DNA of 15,649 nt. Origin: Lysobacterales bacterium UBA5700. GTDB lineage: Bacteria > Pseudomonadota > Gammaproteobacteria > Xanthomonadales > Xanthomonadaceae. Below are positions 12,326 through 15,649 of this stretch, in pieces (position 1 is the stretch's first letter; each line of letters opens with the position of its first letter). The stretch is from assembly GCA_002420085.1 (NCBI GenBank), contig DIHI01000074.1:2968-18616 (forward strand), read 5' to 3'. Both the position numbers and the translations under genes were made by a program. The notes below the pieces were generated by a model, which was given only the letters and a program-made list of their open reading frames with translations, made no database searches and had not been told where the DNA came from.

Positions 12326-13816
12326 CTACAACCCCCCCGCCGCCTGGGCCACGGCGCGGAACAGGGCGCGGCCCTTGTTCATGGTTTCTTCCCACTCTTT
12401 TTCGGGGTCGGAGTCGTAGACGATGCCGGCGCCGGCCTGGACGTGCAGGCGGCCGTCCTTGATGACGGCGGTGCGGATGGCGATGGCGGTATCGGCGTCG
12501 CCATGCCAGCCGATGTAGCCGATGGCACCGGCATAGATGTTGCGGCGGATCGGTTCGAGTTCGCGGATGATTTCCAGGGCACGGACCTTGGGTGCGCCGC
12601 TCAGGGTGCCGGCAGGGAAGGCGGCCTTGAGCACGTCGGCGTAACTCAGGCCGCTGCGCAGGCGTCCGGTCACTTCGCTGACGATGTGCATGACGTGGCT
12701 GTAGCGTTCGATCACGAAGCGCTCGCCGACGTTCACCGTGCCCGGTTCGGCGATCCGACCGACGTCATTGCGACCGAGGTCGATCAGCATCAGGTGTTCG
12801 GCACGCTCCTTGGGGTCGGCCAGCAATTCGGCTTCCAGGGCGGCGTCGGCTTCCGGGGTGGCGCCACGCGGGCGGGTGCCGGCGATCGGTCGGACGGTGA
12901 CCGTGCCGTCCTGCAGCCGGGCCAGAATTTCCGGTGAGGAGCCGACCACCTGCACGTCGGCCAGGTCGAGGAAGTACATGTACGGCGATGGATTCAGCGC
13001 GCGCAGGGCGCGATAGACATCGACCGGGCGGGCCTTGAACGGGACGCTCATGCGCTGGCTCAGGACCACCTGGAACACGTCGCCGGCCCGGATGTAGTCC
13101 TTGCTGCGTTCGACGGCGGCGATGAAGTCCTCGCGGCTGAAGCCGGAGACGAAATCGGCTTCGCTCAGGACGTCGGGAGCAAGCACGTCCGGGTAGCTGG
13201 CACCGGCGTGACGCAGTCGGTGGACCAGGGCGTCGAGCCGACGCTGGGCACGGGCGTAGGCATGTGCTTCGCTCGGGTCGGCGTGAACGATCAGGTACAG
13301 GCGGCCCTTGAGGTTGTCGAACACCGCGACTTCCTCGCTGAGCAGGAGGAAGATGTCAGAGGTGTCGAGTTGATCCGGCAGTTCGCGGCCATCAGGCAAG
13401 GGGCCCGCCAGACGCGGCTCGATGTAGCCGATGCACTCGAAGCCGAAATAGCCGACCAGGCCGCCGGTGAAGGCCGGCAGGCCGTCGATCTTCGGGACAC
13501 GGTGGGCGCTGCGCAGACGTTCGACCTCGCCGAGCGGGTCGGCGACTTCACGCTGTTCGACCAATTCGCCGTAATCGTAGACGTCCAGTCGATGGCCGCG
13601 AAACCGATAGCTGCGCCGCGCCGGCAGGCCGATGATCGAGAAGCGCGCCCAGGTTTCGCCACCTTCGACCGATTCAAACAGGTAGGTGTGCGGACCATCG
13701 GCCAGTTTCAGGTAGACCGACAGCGGGGTGTCGAGGTCGGACAACACCTCGCGCACGACCGGAATTCGGGTATGGCCTTCGGCGGCGAGGCGGTCAAAAT
13801 GGGCGGCGTCGGTCAC
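12326..13816 (-). CDS. trpE: Anthranilate synthase component I
   Basis: A 496-residue chorismate-using enzyme that makes anthranilate with ammonia delivered by TrpG, the first step of tryptophan synthesis. The N-terminal domain carries the tryptophan feedback pocket ([16 protein letters not shown], the LLES-type motif). The catalytic domain shows [71 protein letters not shown] and [17 protein letters not shown], all expected chorismate-binding motifs, so the enzyme looks intact. GTG 13816 ([19 protein letters not shown]) matches the usual family start; GTG 13867 is possible, but a CATACT hexamer at 13851-13846 suggests the promoter lies between them. rpe lies upstream on the same strand. trpG, trpD and trpC are not next to it. 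Confidence 0.96.
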   Translation of the reverse strand: MTDAAHFDRLAAEGHTRIPVVREVLSDLDTPLSVYLKLADGPHTYLFESVEGGETWARFSIIGLPARRSYRFRGHRLDVYDYGELVEQREVADPLGEVERLRSAHRVPKIDGLPAFTGGLVGYFGFECIGYIEPRLAGPLPDGRELPDQLDTSDIFLLLSEEVAVFDNLKGRLYLIVHADPSEAHAYARAQRRLDALVHRLRHAGASYPDVLAPDVLSEADFVSGFSREDFIAAVERSKDYIRAGDVFQVVLSQRMSVPFKARPVDVYRALRALNPSPYMYFLDLADVQVVGSSPEILARLQDGTVTVRPIAGTRPRGATPEADAALEAELLADPKERAEHLMLIDLGRNDVGRIAEPGTVNVGERFVIERYSHVMHIVSEVTGRLRSGLSYADVLKAAFPAGTLSGAPKVRALEIIRELEPIRRNIYAGAIGYIGWHGDADTAIAIRTAVIKDGRLHVQAGAGIVYDSDPEKEWEETMNKGRALFRAVAQAAGGL

Positions 13817-13845
13817 GGGATGCAATCGGCTGGACGTGACGGGCC

Positions 13846-13851
13846 AGTATG
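13846..13851 (-). promoter_or_regulatory. Possible -10 element of trpE
   Basis: On the minus strand CATACT occupies 13851-13846, within GGCATACTGG, about 30 bases before GTG 13816. There is no strong -35 and no Trp-codon leader peptide, so attenuation is not indicated. Confidence 0.3.
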
Positions 13852-13947
13852 CCAGCGCCCAGGCCACGAGCGGAAGCGGATACGACGCAGGCGCTGCGGC
13901 GGACCGGTTCGAGGCGGGACGGCCGTACCCGGCTGGCGGGTGGGCGG

Positions 13948-14637
13948 TTACGCGCGCGTGCCGCGACCGGCGTCGATCTCGGCTCGCATGCGGGCGATGG
14001 TGGCGGCATAGTCGTGGGCGCCGAAGATCGCCGAGCCGGCAACGAAGGTGTCGGCTCCGGCAGCGGCGATCGCGCCGATGTTGTCGGGCTTGACGCCGCC
14101 ATCGACCTGCAATCGAATCGGACGTCCGCTGCGTTCGATCAGTTCGCGTACCCGGACCAGTTTGCGCAAGGCCGACAGGATGAACTGCTGGCCACCGTAG
14201 CCTGGATTGACCGACATCAGCAGGATCAGATCGAGGTCATCGAGCAGCCATTCGAGTGTGTCGAGCGGGGTGGCCGGGTTGAGCACCAGGCCGGCCTGAC
14301 AGCCCTGGGACTTGATGAGTTGCACGGTGCGATGCACATGGCGACTGGCCTCGGGGTGAAAGCTGATCAGGCTGGCGCCGGCAGCGGCGAAGTCGGGGAT
14401 CAGGCGATCGACCGGTTCGACCATCAGATGGACATCGATGGGTGCGGTCACACCGTGGCTGCGCAGGGCTTCGCAGACCAGCGGGCCAACGGTCAGATTC
14501 GGGACGTAGTGGTTGTCCATCACGTCGAAGTGAATCCAGTCGGCACCGGCGGCGAGTACGTCGTCCACCTCCTGGCCGAGTCGCGCGAAATTGGCGGACA
14601 GGATTGAGGCGGCGATGACCGGCGGCAGGACATTCAT
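13948..14637 (-). CDS. rpe: Ribulose-phosphate 3-epimerase
   Basis: A 229-residue TIM-barrel enzyme that interconverts ribulose 5-phosphate and xylulose 5-phosphate in the pentose phosphate pathway. Family motifs appear in order: [30 protein letters not shown] (metal-binding His and catalytic Asp), [44 protein letters not shown] (second catalytic Asp) and [13 protein letters not shown] (phosphate site). Length is normal. ATG 14637 was chosen over TTG 14646 because GGAG lies 9 bases before the ATG but directly abuts the TTG. The gene begins 5 bases after the J-protein stop, and trpE follows about 130 bases later on the same strand. Confidence 0.97.
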   Translation of the reverse strand: MNVLPPVIAASILSANFARLGQEVDDVLAAGADWIHFDVMDNHYVPNLTVGPLVCEALRSHGVTAPIDVHLMVEPVDRLIPDFAAAGASLISFHPEASRHVHRTVQLIKSQGCQAGLVLNPATPLDTLEWLLDDLDLILLMSVNPGYGGQQFILSALRKLVRVRELIERSGRPIRLQVDGGVKPDNIGAIAAAGADTFVAGSAIFGAHDYAATIARMRAEIDAGRGTRA

Positions 14638-14642
14638 CGGGT

Positions 14643-14978
14643 TCAACTCCGTTTTCTGCGACGCGCCTTCTGAATCGCTTCGTAGGCGCGATTGATCGCC
14701 TTGGCGCGGGTTTCGGCCTGATCTCGCAGTTCCTTGGCGGCACCGGCCAGACGGTCGGGATGGTATTGCGAGATCAGCCGTCGATAGGCGCGCTCGACTT
14801 CACTGTCGCTGGCTTCCTCGGTCAGACCGAGTTCCTGATAGGGATCCGGTTTGGGCGATTTGAACCAGTCGGCATCGAAGGCATGACCAATCAGCAGGCC
14901 GATCAAGGCACCGGCTGGCTGGCCGCGCGTCAGCAACAAGCCGGCGATCACGCCGAAGATCTTTCCGTACCACCTCAT
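14643..14978 (-). CDS. Small membrane J-domain protein (DjlA-like)
   Basis: A 111-residue co-chaperone with an N-terminal glycine-rich membrane segment (about residues 5-32, [12 protein letters not shown] then [12 protein letters not shown]) and a C-terminal J domain (46-108) containing [20 protein letters not shown] and the HPD motif at 73-75. The J domain should stimulate DnaK ATPase, here at the inner membrane. The GxxxG-rich anchor resembles DjlA, but the TerB-like domain between anchor and J domain in DjlA is absent, so this is a minimal form. ATG 14978 overlaps the cytochrome stop by 4 bases (ATGA). It ends 5 bases before rpe, suggesting one transcript. Confidence 0.9.
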   Translation of the reverse strand: MRWYGKIFGVIAGLLLTRGQPAGALIGLLIGHAFDADWFKSPKPDPYQELGLTEEASDSEVERAYRRLISQYHPDRLAGAAKELRDQAETRAKAINRAYEAIQKARRRKRS

Positions 14979-15349
14979 GGGTTGGCGACTCCAGTGCAGG
15001 GTTGGCTGGCGTACCAGCGCGCCAGTTGTTCGATATCGCGCTCGTTGAGGGCGCCGACCACACCGTTCATCACGTCGCCCTCGCGTTTGCCGGCCTTGTA
15101 CTGGTTGAGCGCCCAGACCAGGTAGATCGGGTTCTGGCCGGCGATGTGCGGTGCGGCGGGAATCCGGCTGCGACCGTCCTCGCCGTGGCAGGCCACGCAC
15201 AGGCCAAGTTTGGCGGGCGGCTGCGAATCTGCGCCGACCGCCGGTGCTGCCGCCCGGTCGGTCGCCTCGGTACAGCCGACAGCGAACACCACCAGCGGCA
15301 TGATCAGGGCCAGCCGTGAGCGAGACAGGTTGGGAAGACGCCGGGACAT
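14975..15349 (-). CDS. Class I cytochrome c, probable lipoprotein
   Basis: A 124-residue cytochrome. Residues 1-25 are a basic and hydrophobic export signal followed by Cys26 in the context FAVGC, a near-lipobox (Ala at -3 is unusual), so it may be lipid-anchored in the periplasm. The haem-binding motif CVACH is at 51-55 and Met94 in GDVMNGV is the likely axial ligand. The pattern CxxCHGxDG, PHIAGQNPIYL and QLARWYASQPC is that of one half of a cytochrome c4 or a c5-type protein, so it carries one haem and moves electrons. It is the first gene of the minus-strand run leading to rpe and trpE, and diverges from purC. Confidence 0.93.
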   Translation of the reverse strand: MSRRLPNLSRSRLALIMPLVVFAVGCTEATDRAAAPAVGADSQPPAKLGLCVACHGEDGRSRIPAAPHIAGQNPIYLVWALNQYKAGKREGDVMNGVVGALNERDIEQLARWYASQPCTGVANP

Positions 15350-15355
15350 GCGGGC

Positions 15356-15361
15356 ATTCTA
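15356..15361 (-). promoter_or_regulatory. Possible -10 element placing the cytochrome start at the ATG
   Basis: TAGAAT on the minus strand (15361-15356) is followed by six bases and then ATG 15349. If it works as a -10, transcription would begin at or next to the start codon, giving a leaderless mRNA. No clear -35 was found. Confidence 0.35.
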
Positions 15362-15419
15362 TGCGGGTCGGCCGGACGAGACCATGACGACCGCCCTCAA
15401 GGCGGCCGCGCGGGCCGGA

Positions 15420-15425
15420 TAGAAT
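15420..15425 (+). promoter_or_regulatory. Possible -10 element of purC
   Basis: TAGAAT at 15420-15425 lies 36 bases before the purC GTG and gives a leader of about 30 bases that contains the GGGAG ribosome site at 15451-15455. No good -35 is visible. Confidence 0.45.
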
Positions 15426-15461
15426 GTCCGGTCATCGCCGACCACGCACCGGGAGCAGACC

Positions 15462-15649
15462 GTGACCAGCGTCGTTCACACCGCCGAATTGCCCGGCCTC
15501 GACCTGCTGCACCGAGGCAAGGTGCGCGATCTGTTCGCACTGCCCGACGGGCGGCTGCTGATGGTCGCGACCGATCGCCTGTCGGCCTTCGACGTGGTGC
15601 TGCCCGACCCGATTCAAGGAAAGGGCGAAATCCTCTGCCAACTGTCGAA
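15462..15649 (+). CDS. purC: Phosphoribosylaminoimidazole-succinocarboxamide synthase (N-terminus only)
   Basis: The first 62 codons of SAICAR synthetase, which joins aspartate to CAIR with ATP in purine synthesis; the gene runs off the window end. The visible part reads [20 protein letters not shown], then [27 protein letters not shown] is the nucleotide-binding loop and the DRLSAFD segment the next conserved element; the spacing matches the longer proteobacterial form. Start is GTG 15462 with GGGAG at 15451-15455, 6 bases away. It diverges from the cytochrome gene across a 112-base gap. Confidence 0.95.
   Translation, partial: MTSVVHTAELPGLDLLHRGKVRDLFALPDGRLLMVATDRLSAFDVVLPDPIQGKGEILCQLS

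Noticed and set aside
13817..13867. Upstream GTG start for trpE at 13867
   Set aside because: The extra 17 residues are unlike the family N-terminus and overlap a probable -10 hexamer; GTG 13816 fits the usual length.
14643..15200. Longer 185-codon version of the J-protein frame
   Set aside because: The added N-terminus is the out-of-frame shadow of the cytochrome gene; the membrane segment begins at ATG 14978.

Overview
The window is GC-rich (roughly 62-65% by eye) and looks like chromosomal DNA from a gammaproteobacterium. A Xanthomonadales-type (Lysobacterales) lineage is most likely. The reasons are the cytochrome c / J-protein / rpe / trpE gene run facing purC, the DUF5946 and small-protein families, and the frequent GTG/TTG starts with high third-position GC. 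This placement is inferred from gene content only.

Left part (1-3030): the start of an ABC transporter ATPase and its overlapping YtrA-type GntR repressor lie on the minus strand, with a large palindrome in front of the repressor. Next come a plus-strand solitary nucleotidyltransferase overlapping a 64-residue partner, a stretch with only one doubtful minus-strand ORF, a membrane-anchored redoxin, and a possible 80-codon ORF that ends inside the start of the next gene.

Centre (3031-8172): one very large gene encodes about 1,713 residues. It fuses an N-terminal DnaQ-like 3'-5' exonuclease, a complete RecQ helicase, a winged-helix linker, a complete UvrD/Rep helicase and a short C-terminal module. 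It is the most striking object in the window: three DNA-processing enzymes on one chain, in an accessory-looking neighbourhood.

Right of the helicase (8173-10643) is a decay zone. It holds the tail of a HicA-like toxin, a frameshifted IS1182-like transposase fragment, an anchored helical protein of unknown role with Sel1-like stretches, and an orphan Xre/MbcA/ParS-type antitoxin. The antitoxin has an abnormal C-terminus, no RES toxin beside it, and a clear inverted repeat at its promoter. A 369-base gap follows, then an HD-domain phosphohydrolase-like gene and a DUF5946 gene.

Right end (12326-15649) is core metabolism. On the minus strand lie a class I cytochrome c lipoprotein, a membrane J-domain protein, rpe and trpE, closely packed in that order. 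The cytochrome and J-protein genes overlap by 4 bases and rpe follows after 5 bases; trpE follows after about 130 bases and may have its own promoter. purC diverges on the plus strand and is cut by the window end. No tRNA, rRNA or CRISPR array was seen.
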